From a virus: a DNA stretch of 35,733 nucleotides. Where the stretch lies: positions 1 through 35,733 of IMG/VR virus record IMGVR_UViG_3300024503_000291. One strand, 5' to 3'. The notes beneath the pieces were generated by a model. It searched no databases. It saw only the letters and a program-made list of their open reading frames with translations, and had not been told where the DNA came from. Below, piece after piece: positions 29,269 through 35,733 of this stretch (positions within the stretch are counted from its first letter, which is position 1; each line of letters begins with the position of its first letter). Both the position numbers and the translations under genes were made by a program.

Positions 29269-29439
29269 TTATTTCAACTTCAGCGCTAAATTCAAAAGCA
29301 GAATGATGATGGTGCCCGCCGTGGTCATAAGGATCATCTCCAATCTTTTGAGCCTGGCGTTGATTTGCGAATAGCGTTCGTCGCACACTGCTTCGTGAAC
29401 TTCAATGCGTTTTAAGGCTTCGGAGTCGGCTGAAGTCAT
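29269..29439 (-). CDS. Small membrane protein of lysis cassette (56 aa)
   Basis: A 56-residue protein begins MTSADSEALKRIEVHEAVC, with a charged helix (ERYSQINARLKRLEMIL), then ends in the hydrophobic helix TTAGTIIILLLNLALKLK. This pattern (HEAVCxERYxxINxRLxRLE followed by a membrane helix) is common in phage proteins next to holins, sometimes annotated as holin or antiholin. AAAGG lies 7 bases before ATG 29439. It may be a second holin or a regulator of lysis timing. Confidence 0.85.
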   Translation of the reverse strand: MTSADSEALKRIEVHEAVCDERYSQINARLKRLEMILMTTAGTIIILLLNLALKLK

Positions 29440-29448
29440 ACATCACCT

Positions 29449-29589
29449 TTATTGCTCGTCTTTCGGAATTTGCGCCTCAGCCTGCTCCTTGATTTTCACA
29501 ATCAAAGGCCACACGCCAGTCTTTGCCGGCAGATCGCCAAGCACGTTCAAAATAAATTGGATTTCGTTTTGGTCGAGGTTTAGGTTCAT
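29449..29589 (-). CDS. Very small conserved phage protein (46 aa)
   Basis: This 46-residue peptide begins MNLNLDQNEIQFILNVLG and ends IKEQAEAQIPK. It matches a small phage protein pattern (MNLxLxxxExxxILxxLGxLP...IxxQAxxQ) whose members sit near tail or lysis genes. It overlaps the upstream stop (ATGA) and is followed 9 bases later by the membrane peptide. Probable fold: two helices. The function is unknown. Confidence 0.85.
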   Translation of the reverse strand: MNLNLDQNEIQFILNVLGDLPAKTGVWPLIVKIKEQAEAQIPKDEQ

Positions 29590-29891
29590 AGCCAGGGCAA
29601 TGGTGGTTTAGTGATTGGTGGGTTCTTGCTTGTTTCGATTTGAGCTAGCACAGCAGCTTCCGTACCCGCTTTGTCAATACCGTTAGCCCATAGCCAACCA
29701 AGTACATATTCCTTGGTCAGTTGGTCGTAGGGGATGAAGTTGCCTTCAGGTGCTGGCAGGCTGTGCGTTGAATAGACATGCCCGTAATGCTCGCCATCGG
29801 AGTGTGAGCATTGCCAGTGTACGGTCATCACGATATTCGTTAAATCACCGTCTTGGGGTTTGCACTCTAGCTGAGAGATGTTCCAGTTCAT
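29586..29891 (-). CDS. Small beta-rich phage protein (101 aa)
   Basis: The first half ([20 protein letters not shown] and VHWQCSHSDGEHYGHVYS) forms beta strands. The second half is helical with LGWLWANG and a Pro-rich tail ending KPPLPWL. This pattern occurs next to tail genes in various tailed phages and cyanophages, function unknown. It overlaps neighbours by ATGA at both ends. It may be a tail-associated or lysis-region protein. Confidence in the gene is high, in its role low. Confidence 0.85.
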   Translation of the reverse strand: MNWNISQLECKPQDGDLTNIVMTVHWQCSHSDGEHYGHVYSTHSLPAPEGNFIPYDQLTKEYVLGWLWANGIDKAGTEAAVLAQIETSKNPPITKPPLPWL

Positions 29892-30388
29892 GGTTGGGTT
29901 CCTTCTAGTTGAGCGAATTTGCCGTGATAAAGAGATCGTGCTTCTAATGCAACCAATCCTGCTAGTTCAAGGTCTTTGACATAAATATTTACTTTGGTCT
30001 TGCCATTTTTCACCACCCTAACAAGCCATGCCTTGCTTTTCTTATGCCAAGAAACATTAGGGTATCCCGATGTATTGTTTGCCAAAGCACCACGATTGCA
30101 TTGGTTCTCACTACGGTTTGCGGCTCTCAAGTTTTCAATCCTGTTGTCAGCCCTGTCGCCGTTAATGTGGTCAACTTCCTGCGGCGTATATCCATGATGC
30201 AGCATAAATATCAAGCGATGCGCTTTTTGTGGCTTGCCTTGCCATGTAATGTGACGATAGCCGGTCTTGTGGATTGAACCAGCAGGCTTGCTCAACAGAT
30301 ACTGTTTGTTTGGATGACTTACGCTTTTCCAGTACAAGCATCCATCACGGTACTCAAAGCAGTCTGTAATGGTTTGTTGCGTAATCAT
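29888..30388 (-). CDS. HNH homing endonuclease with AP2-like domain (166 aa)
   Basis: Residues about 55-100 hold the HNH core ([12 protein letters not shown] then [19 protein letters not shown]). The last 60 residues, [20 protein letters not shown] to [17 protein letters not shown], match the AP2/ERF-like DNA-binding domain common in phage homing enzymes. The enzyme would nick or cut a target in related phages to spread its own gene. It is freestanding between the fibre gene and a small tail-region gene, with ATGA overlaps. It is a likely selfish insertion that fitted itself into the operon. Confidence 0.93.
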   Translation of the reverse strand: MITQQTITDCFEYRDGCLYWKSVSHPNKQYLLSKPAGSIHKTGYRHITWQGKPQKAHRLIFMLHHGYTPQEVDHINGDRADNRIENLRAANRSENQCNRGALANNTSGYPNVSWHKKSKAWLVRVVKNGKTKVNIYVKDLELAGLVALEARSLYHGKFAQLEGTQP

Positions 30389-31542
30389 ACATTTGTCGCA
30401 ATAATGTTCCAGTACCCCCCATCACACCACAACTGCACCCATTTTCCTGCTGTGGCGGGAAGAATGTCAGTTGTTGGTGTTCCATCTGTAATTTTAGTAA
30501 CATTGCTTGAAGCAGAAACAACTTTTTGCGCACTTTGAACAACAATGTTCAAAAGACGGCCTGTGTTATTTGCTGGTGTTGGCAAGGTTAAAGTGCAAGT
30601 GCCTGACAGTGAGTAGCAAACTATGTAGTAAGCCGTATCGTTAACGCTTCCGCTTTGTGCAAACGCTTGCGATGTTGTTAAAGCAAATTGGCCTGCTACT
30701 TTTAACCCGCCATTGCCAGAATTTTCTGATGTGGTTCCTACAAGAAAATTTCTGTTTGCAGTTAGAGTAAGCGCCTGCGTGAAGGATGTAATAGCGGTGT
30801 TTGCTGTGCCGGAGGGGGCGGTGAACCATTTATGCACCCCAAACTCGCTACTATATCGGCTTGCCCCAAGGGTTGCTGAATATTTCCAAGTTCCAGCGGC
30901 AGATTCGTAGGCATTTGATGAAAGTGCCGTAGAACCATTACTGTCTAATGCAAGAGAAGCATACGTCCCCAACTGAATTGCTTTATCGCCACTTACCCAC
31001 GCACTCGGAGTCACCCCAAGGCCGAGGTTGCCGGAGGAGTCGAGGCGGAGGCGTTCAGTACCACCTGTGCTCCAAGCAAGCGTATCCGCAGCCGGAGACC
31101 AAAATCCTGTATTGGTATCGCTAGCCGGCGTGATGCCTGGAAGTGCATCCGTTCCTGCGTAAAATCTTGTGGCGCCAGTCAACGTAATCGTGTCTGTGGT
31201 TGCATCGCCAAGGGTTGTGTTGCCATTAGCCGTTAGCGTGGATGACAAAACAACAGCACCGCTAAACGTAACGTTGCTGGATGCGCTTAAGGTTGTAAAC
31301 GAACCCGCAGCCGCCAATGACTGACCAATGGTGACGCTATTGATCGTCCCCGATCCCGTTAGGTTTCCGCCAAGCGTAAGCGTCTTTCCGCTGCCCACGT
31401 TCATGGAAACGCTTGTGCCGTTCGATGCAAAGATTGCATCAATCGTGTCAAGGTTCGTGTTAAGTTTGTTGCCCCATGTGTCGGTGGATGCACCAACTTC
31501 GGGTTTGGTCAAACTAAGGTTGGTTGTCGTGGTATCAGCCAT
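30385..31542 (-). CDS. Tail fibre protein (385 aa)
   Basis: The N terminus [21 protein letters not shown] is a signature of many phage tail fibre proteins, followed by a Thr/Ser/Gly/Leu-rich beta region ([20 protein letters not shown]). The middle has [20 protein letters not shown]-like fibre repeats. The C terminus is a short beta domain ending [14 protein letters not shown]. It binds the host surface. There is no S74 domain at the end. The codons for the last residues overlap the HNH start (ATGA). Confidence 0.88.
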   Translation of the reverse strand: MADTTTTNLSLTKPEVGASTDTWGNKLNTNLDTIDAIFASNGTSVSMNVGSGKTLTLGGNLTGSGTINSVTIGQSLAAAGSFTTLSASSNVTFSGAVVLSSTLTANGNTTLGDATTDTITLTGATRFYAGTDALPGITPASDTNTGFWSPAADTLAWSTGGTERLRLDSSGNLGLGVTPSAWVSGDKAIQLGTYASLALDSNGSTALSSNAYESAAGTWKYSATLGASRYSSEFGVHKWFTAPSGTANTAITSFTQALTLTANRNFLVGTTSENSGNGGLKVAGQFALTTSQAFAQSGSVNDTAYYIVCYSLSGTCTLTLPTPANNTGRLLNIVVQSAQKVVSASSNVTKITDGTPTTDILPATAGKWVQLWCDGGYWNIIATNV

Positions 31543-32088
31543 TTAAGCCGCCTCTCGATAAGGTGACACTTGAGGTGTCCAAGTTGTTCCTGAAACTGTT
31601 TGCGTGGTCCATGATTCGCTGGTAACCACTTGTGGCGTCCATGTGTCGCTTGGGTCGGGTATCGGTGACCATTTCAATGCGCCCGCTGCGCTTACAGCGC
31701 TCGTTGCGCCAATAGACACAGACGCCGAAATGGTTGCACCGCCTGATGCAGCAACCGTTGAAACGGCATCAATCGATACGGATGCCACCATGACGATGGT
31801 GCCTGCCGCTGCAACGGTTGATTGACCCGCCACAGCAACCGATCCCGCCGCAATGCGTGCACCGCTTGCAGCAACCGTTGATACGCCTTCAATAAGTACA
31901 GCACCGCCGCGAATGACGCCAGCGGAAGCGGATACGGTTGACACGGCGTTAATGACTGTCTCGCCATTGCGCCGCACCGATCCTGTTGGCGATACGCTTG
32001 ACGCAGCATTAATGACAACGGCGCCTTCGACATAACTCTGTACGCCATAATTTGCACGCCCATAGTCATCAGCACCGTAACCAATCAT
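31543..32088 (-). CDS. Ala/Val/Ser repeat protein, virion-associated (181 aa)
   Basis: Residues about 22-130 consist of six imperfect repeats of 18-20 residues on the pattern VxIxAVSTVAASGxxxxxxA. They form short beta strands separated by turns. Residues about 140-175 carry three WTPQV/WTTQ repeats. The sequence has almost no charges. It is probably a trimeric fibre or a fibre-linked repeat protein, since it lies before the tail fibre gene. The start overlaps the preceding stop as TAATG. Confidence 0.75.
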   Translation of the reverse strand: MIGYGADDYGRANYGVQSYVEGAVVINAASSVSPTGSVRRNGETVINAVSTVSASAGVIRGGAVLIEGVSTVAASGARIAAGSVAVAGQSTVAAAGTIVMVASVSIDAVSTVAASGGATISASVSIGATSAVSAAGALKWSPIPDPSDTWTPQVVTSESWTTQTVSGTTWTPQVSPYREAA

Positions 32089-32474
32089 TACGCCAACGTG
32101 ATGTCAAAATCGCCAGCGCTGAAACGAAACACATCACCCGTTCCAACGGATTTGGATGCGGTAAGCTGACCAACGGCTAGCATATTGCCTGACGTTGATG
32201 CGTCATATAACGCCGTATGCGTAACCGTTCCCCACGATCCCGTGGCGGTGGGAAATTCAACGGCCGATGTGTTAGTGGCTGCGTCATTCGTTACCGTAAA
32301 CGCCATGGACCGACGCAGATAACCGTTGCCCGACACTTCGTTGCTTGAACCTGACTCGCCAGGATCAGCGGTAAAAAGGCCAACGTAAATTGTTGCTGGC
32401 GCCGTGTAGGCTGATCCGCCAAACACATGAGCCAATACTTTGTTTTCAAGATAGTCACTGAATGAATTAGCCAT
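32088..32474 (-). CDS. Conserved virion structural protein (128 aa)
   Basis: The sequence SFSDYLENKVLAHVFGGSAYTAPATIYVGLFTADPG, later PTATGSWGTVTHTALYDA and SVGTGDVFRFSAGDFDITL, follows a small structural family found in many tailed phages, sometimes called a head or tail fibre protein. Beta-rich and neutral, with no signal peptide. It lies between the head-tail adaptor and the repeat protein. The exact role in the virion is not known. Confidence 0.85.
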   Translation of the reverse strand: MANSFSDYLENKVLAHVFGGSAYTAPATIYVGLFTADPGESGSSNEVSGNGYLRRSMAFTVTNDAATNTSAVEFPTATGSWGTVTHTALYDASTSGNMLAVGQLTASKSVGTGDVFRFSAGDFDITLA

Positions 32475-32477
32475 GGA

Positions 32478-33104
32478 TTACCCCATTGGTTTAGCGCGAA
32501 CGCGTGGCGTTGTGCCGCTGTAATTGGCACGTTCTTGCTCTAGTTTCATGGCTTCAATGCCACGCTCATAAGCGGCATTCCAAACGGGAATGCGCGAATC
32601 ATCTTGAAGGTACGGTGCCGATTGAAGCAGTGCGCCATACAAGTACAAGTCAGGATGCTTTGTGAGCAACCAGTTTGTTGTGTTGTTATCAGACAACGCG
32701 GCAATCTTGCCGTAGTACGTCATTTGAACTTGCGTCGTATCCGTTCCTGGAGATGGGACAACCTTGAACGTATCGCCAATAATTGTGTAGTAGCGCGGCG
32801 TGCCAGCCGCCGAAAAGTAACGCGTATAAAAGTCATCGCTTTGTTCATCGCTCAAAAACTCCAATTTGGTTGGCGTTGTCGTGAGCAACACAAGATTTTC
32901 CATTTGCAGGAAATCGGATGGCAGTTGCGTGTATTCGCTATCGAGTGTGGCGTTGGCACGCACAATCATCTGTCGAACGCGTACGGTTCGATTAAATTCG
33001 GCTTCCGCCAACATGATGAAGTCGGCAATGGCAGACGTCAAATCGGACCGATTCAACCAGTCAGCAATCGACGTTTTAAGTTGTGCGTAAGTGCCAAGCG
33101 CCAT
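32478..33104 (-). CDS. Head-to-tail adaptor protein (208 aa)
   Basis: The opening TYAQLKTSIADWLNRSDLTSAIADFIMLAEAEFNR is the helical adaptor core. Then come YTQLPSDFLQMENLVLL, TPRYYTIIGDTFKVVPSPG, YYGKIAALSD and TNWLLTKHPDLYLYGALLQSAPYLQDD, as in SU10-type and P22 gp4-like adaptors. Twelve copies would sit under the portal and connect it to the tail. It starts three bases after the glycosyltransferase stop. The position after the capsid gene is as expected. Confidence 0.86.
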   Translation of the reverse strand: MALGTYAQLKTSIADWLNRSDLTSAIADFIMLAEAEFNRTVRVRQMIVRANATLDSEYTQLPSDFLQMENLVLLTTTPTKLEFLSDEQSDDFYTRYFSAAGTPRYYTIIGDTFKVVPSPGTDTTQVQMTYYGKIAALSDNNTTNWLLTKHPDLYLYGALLQSAPYLQDDSRIPVWNAAYERGIEAMKLEQERANYSGTTPRVRAKPMG

Positions 33105-33106
33105 GA

Positions 33107-33817
33107 TCAGGCAGCGTCCTTTTTGCGAAGTTCGGTTTTAAGACCGATTGATGCTCGGTAAGCATCCTCTTGAGGACGGATTGCCCAGGTGTGCTGATGC
33201 TTGTATTCCCAGGTTCCAATGTGTCCAATGTGTTTGGACAGGTCATGATCAATATACAACGGAATTGAATTGTCGCGCAATAACTTGCAAAAGTATATGT
33301 CTTCGCCCATGTAACCTTTAGCCGCCACATCCCATGGCGTAGCAAACCACGGCATCTCAATGGCGCGAAACACGTTCGTGTCAACCATCATCACGCCAGT
33401 GCCCACAGCGTCTACTTGTTCAACGCCCGTGTCATGCTCGCCGGTATAGACAGGCACCTTGCGTTGGGTTTCTGGATCATAGTTCGCCGCCGTTGGCCCC
33501 ACTGGCATTCGCCTGCGCGGGCAGTTGGCAGCAACAACGAGTAAATCGCGGTCAAGCAATTGCTTGATCGTATCCTGCGGGAAACGCATATCGCTATCGA
33601 TAAACAACACCACGTCAGCGTTGTTTTCCATGGCGGTCATCACCAATTCTGAACGCTGGCTTACAAGCAACGTCCCCTTGGAAATGTTGACGTTTACTGC
33701 GTCGTTCGGATGGTTCGCCACATGGAACGCCACAGCGTTAACAAGGTCAAACGCAAAGTCTGAATGCACTTCGTCCCTTGCCGGGACGCATACACTAATA
33801 ATTCGTTTCTTATCCAT
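33107..33817 (-). CDS. Glycosyltransferase inside the head operon (236 aa)
   Basis: VLFIDSDMRFP at about residues 70-80, with Asp-Ser-Asp 74-76, is the GT-A metal-binding DxD. The N-terminal VCVPARDEVHSDFA segment and the later PVGPTAANYDPET, GTGVMMVD and FATPWDVAAKGYMGEDIYFCKLLRD segments match phage family 2-type transferases. ATG 33817 overlaps the preceding stop as TGATG. GTG 33820 is possible. It lies between a small gene after the capsid and the head-tail adaptor. Its location suggests a job on virion proteins, but a host glycan target is also possible. Confidence 0.85.
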   Translation of the reverse strand: MDKKRIISVCVPARDEVHSDFAFDLVNAVAFHVANHPNDAVNVNISKGTLLVSQRSELVMTAMENNADVVLFIDSDMRFPQDTIKQLLDRDLLVVAANCPRRRMPVGPTAANYDPETQRKVPVYTGEHDTGVEQVDAVGTGVMMVDTNVFRAIEMPWFATPWDVAAKGYMGEDIYFCKLLRDNSIPLYIDHDLSKHIGHIGTWEYKHQHTWAIRPQEDAYRASIGLKTELRKKDAA

Positions 33818-34137
33818 CACACCCTTCCTGGTCGAGTCCTGAAAAATCGGTTATCGGGATCATTGAGCCACTTCTTGAAATCTTTTTCTGTGCGCGTGAT
33901 GCCCTTACTCACCAAGTCCATGTAGATGTTCATGGGGATGGATGCAACCTGTACGCCAAGACCTTCACCGTTCCACCTGGCGCGTTCGTCAATCGATGCG
34001 AACTCTGCCTTGTTGGTCTCAACGATAGGTGTTGCGTCTTGAATCGTTTCAATCACCGCTGTGTCTGTGGCCTCGTCGTAATGCCAAATGCGCGTTAGGC
34101 CAAGAAGTGGATCATGCTCGAAAAGTTTTGATTCCAT
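33817..34137 (-). CDS. Small conserved protein downstream of capsid gene (106 aa)
   Basis: The sequence RIWHYDEATDTAVIETIQD and the ending KDFKKWLNDPDNRFFRTRPGRV belong to a small family found next to SU10-like capsid and adaptor genes in many phages. The C-terminal motif (WLNDPDN-x-FFRTRPGR) is the strongest feature. The function is unknown, but linkage to the head module suggests a role in head completion. It follows a hairpin after the capsid gene. Confidence 0.85.
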   Translation of the reverse strand: MESKLFEHDPLLGLTRIWHYDEATDTAVIETIQDATPIVETNKAEFASIDERARWNGEGLGVQVASIPMNIYMDLVSKGITRTEKDFKKWLNDPDNRFFRTRPGRV

Positions 34138-34142
34138 GTGAA

Positions 34143-34166
34143 AACGGGAGCGTTTCCGCCCCCGTT
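34143..34166 (-). terminator. Hairpin after the major capsid gene, partial terminator
   Basis: A stem of AACGGG(A)GC paired with GC(C)CCCGTT and a six-base loop lies 12 bases after the capsid stop. On the minus strand it is followed by TTTTC, partly inside the stem. It is too weak for full termination. It could raise capsid yield over downstream genes by attenuation or by blocking 3' decay. Confidence 0.6.
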
Positions 34167-34178
34167 CCTTGTTGCTGG

Positions 34179-35138
34179 TTAGGTCGAAAGGTCAGCCGCC
34201 AAACCGTGTGCTTTCTCGTTGTAGATGGCAAGGCCATATTCTGCGAGGAGCAAGCGCTTTTCAGCATCGCCCGTTGTTGCAAGCTCGACTTGCTGGAACG
34301 GACGAAGGAAATGCACACCGGCATAGTCAGGTGACAGCACAAACGCGTCACGATCACGCTGGAACCTATTAGGGACGATGTTCACTTGGCCGAAGTCTCC
34401 GACATATACATCAGCCGCGCCGATTATCTGCGCTTGCTTGCCAGCAGGCACATCACGATAGCGCGTTGCGATGCCGTTGAAGCCAGAAACAACTTGCTTG
34501 TTCTTGGCACCAACCATCACAATCGAAGGATCGCCGCCTTGTTCCCACACTTTCTGAAGCACATTCTTGAGAATGGTTTCAGTGAATGCACGTATAGCAC
34601 CATCAGAACGCGTTGCGTCTGGTAGTGTTGTGTAAGAAGGATCGGCACCGTTCGTACCCTTGTCGGTGTTGGTCTTGATGAACGCGAGCAACGATCCTGT
34701 CTTGGGGGCCGTTGTCGAGTTACCAGCGGTTGCTGCCTGGTTAGCCAGCATGATGGTTTCCATATCGCGCTTCAGTTCAGCCGCACGCTTTGCCAACTGA
34801 TAGGCCAACTCTGATTTGCGGCCTGCTTTGTTGACAGCTTCAACCGTACCGGAGATCACCACAGTCTTACGGCTGATCTGTGTGTAATTGGTCAGTTGAA
34901 CGGTTGGCGTTACAGCGTCATACGTCGAAATGTCATCACCTTGCAGTTGCGCGTTTGCGGTCGTGTTGTCCGCCAACGTGTCTGTCTGCCACTGGAACAG
35001 CGTGTTGCTTGCTGTGCCACGTCCAATGTTGTTCATGAACGGTGTGGTTTCAGGGCTGATGTTGTAAATCTGATTGCTCAAGTCCTCACGGATACCCTTT
35101 GCAGAGTAAGTGAGGAAGGTATTTGTTGCGATAGTCAT
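34179..35138 (-). CDS. Major capsid protein, SU10/HK97-like (DUF5309 type, 319 aa)
   Basis: The start FLTYSAKGIREDLSNQIYNISPETTPFMNNIG and the stretch RAAELKRDMETIMLANQ match the DUF5309 (SU10 major head) family of HK97-fold capsid proteins. VVSGFNGIATRY and VYVGDFGQVNIVPNRFQRDRDAFVLSP near the C terminus are also conserved in this group. Hundreds of copies build the icosahedral shell. No cleaved N-terminal domain is visible, and the scaffold is a separate gene upstream. ATG 35138 has AAAGGAAA about 5 bases upstream, as expected for high expression. Confidence 0.93.
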   Translation of the reverse strand: MTIATNTFLTYSAKGIREDLSNQIYNISPETTPFMNNIGRGTASNTLFQWQTDTLADNTTANAQLQGDDISTYDAVTPTVQLTNYTQISRKTVVISGTVEAVNKAGRKSELAYQLAKRAAELKRDMETIMLANQAATAGNSTTAPKTGSLLAFIKTNTDKGTNGADPSYTTLPDATRSDGAIRAFTETILKNVLQKVWEQGGDPSIVMVGAKNKQVVSGFNGIATRYRDVPAGKQAQIIGAADVYVGDFGQVNIVPNRFQRDRDAFVLSPDYAGVHFLRPFQQVELATTGDAEKRLLLAEYGLAIYNEKAHGLAADLST

Positions 35139-35149
35139 TTGGGTTTCCT

Positions 35150-35733
35150 TTAGATGAGATGTTCAAACAGTTTGGCAGCGTCACGGACGTTGCCGGTTTT
35201 TGCAAGGCGCTGTTTGGCGCGAACTACTTCGCTCGTGGAAACTTTGGCGGACTTAGGATTGCCCGGTGCAATGACTTTGGCCTGCTGTACGGTTGGCGGC
35301 TTGGGCTTGATCGTTGCCTGTTTCGCCGTGATCCGGTCGTACAACATTGCTTTACGAAGTAACTTGACAACGCGGTGATCAGCCACGCCCTTCAAATCAT
35401 CTTCTTGAAAGCCTTCCTTCAAACCAAATTCAATCAAAGCCGCCTTTTCGGATTTGGCCGTATCGGCGTTCTTCCATTCCGGGATAGCCTCCACAAGAAG
35501 TTGCGCTTCTTGCTCAAGCCTAGCTTTCATTGATCGTTGCACTTCGGCCTGCTGCAACTGATTCAAGCGTTGGAGTTCGGCTTGTGATGCTGCCAATTTC
35601 TCGTTGCGCTGACGTTGCAACTCGGTTTGCCGCACCCATTCGATTGGATCGTCCCTGTATAGACTCTCCATATCAATCGGGTTTTCCTGCTGCTGTTGGA
35701 TTTGCTGTTGCAAAGCCGTAAGCAATTGAGCGT
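35150..35733 (-). CDS. Scaffold-like protein, C-terminal part (gene wraps the join)
   Basis: This is the second part of the gene that starts at 563 on the other side of the join. It holds a Gln/Arg/Glu coiled coil, then AKLEQEAQLLVEAIPEW-like helices and a basic C terminus with RAKQRLAKTGNVRDAAKLF. A basic C-terminal helix binds coat protein in classical scaffolds. Position 35725 only gives a spurious TTG start, because the real start lies at 563. The stop is 11 bases before the capsid gene. Confidence 0.72.
   Translation of the reverse strand, partial: AQLLTALQQQIQQQQENPIDMESLYRDDPIEWVRQTELQRQRNEKLAASQAELQRLNQLQQAEVQRSMKARLEQEAQLLVEAIPEWKNADTAKSEKAALIEFGLKEGFQEDDLKGVADHRVVKLLRKAMLYDRITAKQATIKPKPPTVQQAKVIAPGNPKSAKVSTSEVVRAKQRLAKTGNVRDAAKLFEHLI
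35608..35733. repeat. Terminal direct repeat, right copy (circular-map overlap)
   Basis: Identical to bases 5-130. The join removes 126 bases, so the circle is about 35,603 bp. The bases just before the match differ from the first four bases of the window, so this right-hand version is the better guide to the true sequence there. Confidence 0.95.

Noticed and set aside
29147-29386. A 79-codon minus-strand frame with a His cluster in the lysis region
   Set aside because: It overlaps the 56-aa and 61-aa membrane genes in another frame and lacks coupling or a ribosome site. The two smaller frames have clear family patterns.
35150-35725. Independent 191-aa gene starting at 35725
   Set aside because: The frame continues across the circular join to ATG 563. 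The start at 35725 is a TTG Leu codon inside the coiled coil.

Overview
The window is the complete, circularly mapping genome of a tailed bacteriophage, most likely a podovirus. Bases 5-130 recur exactly at 35608-35733, so the true circle is about 35.6 kb and one gene (the scaffold-like protein) runs across the join. Every gene I can support lies on the minus strand. Most neighbours overlap by ATGA, TGATG or GTGA start-stop junctions, so the genome reads as a few long polycistronic units. I see no tRNA, rRNA, CRISPR array, phage RNA polymerase, integrase or C1-type repressor. The host is not identified. A proteobacterium is plausible from the roughly 50 percent GC, the Shine-Dalgarno (SD) signals and the gene families, but this is inference.

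In transcription order (right to left), the first block below the terminator at 20.1 kb is an early and metabolic region (20.0-9.7 kb). It holds a RuvC-like resolvase, small proteins, two glycosyltransferases, a GNAT acetyltransferase, an HNH protein, a DUF2800 RecB-like nuclease and an SSB-like protein. A strong terminator follows, then a short DegT-type aminotransferase, two paralogous small proteins, a PglD-like sugar acyltransferase and a zinc-finger/Toprim/AAA primase-helicase. Directly after the primase-helicase lies a dense array of the motif TTCGGAC(G/A), an origin or operator candidate that is also a translatable ORF.

The packaging and head block follows (10.4 kb down to 0, then 35.7-31.5 kb across the join). 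It contains a small terminase-like protein, a GC-rich non-coding spacer with a 28-bp tandem repeat, a 27-residue membrane peptide, a serine recombinase and the large terminase. After a run of small genes and a third glycosyltransferase come a P22-type portal, the scaffold-like protein and an SU10/HK97-type capsid protein. A fourth glycosyltransferase sits inside the head operon, followed by the head-tail adaptor and virion proteins.

The last block (31.5-20.2 kb) encodes a tail fibre, an HNH homing endonuclease and a lysis cassette of small membrane proteins, a 3TM holin and a lysozyme. It continues with a P22 gp10-like tail stabilisation protein, a three-repeat protein with Thr/Pro linkers, a GNAT-like internal protein, a Gln-rich protein ending in an S74 chaperone, and two large putative ejection proteins. 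It closes at a rho-independent terminator.

The most unusual points are the TTCGGAC array, a strong genome-wide excess of TGGCGG/CCGCCA, the large set of sugar-modifying genes for such a small genome, the recombinase and repeat spacer wedged between the terminase genes, and a convincing two-frame overlap near 19 kb.
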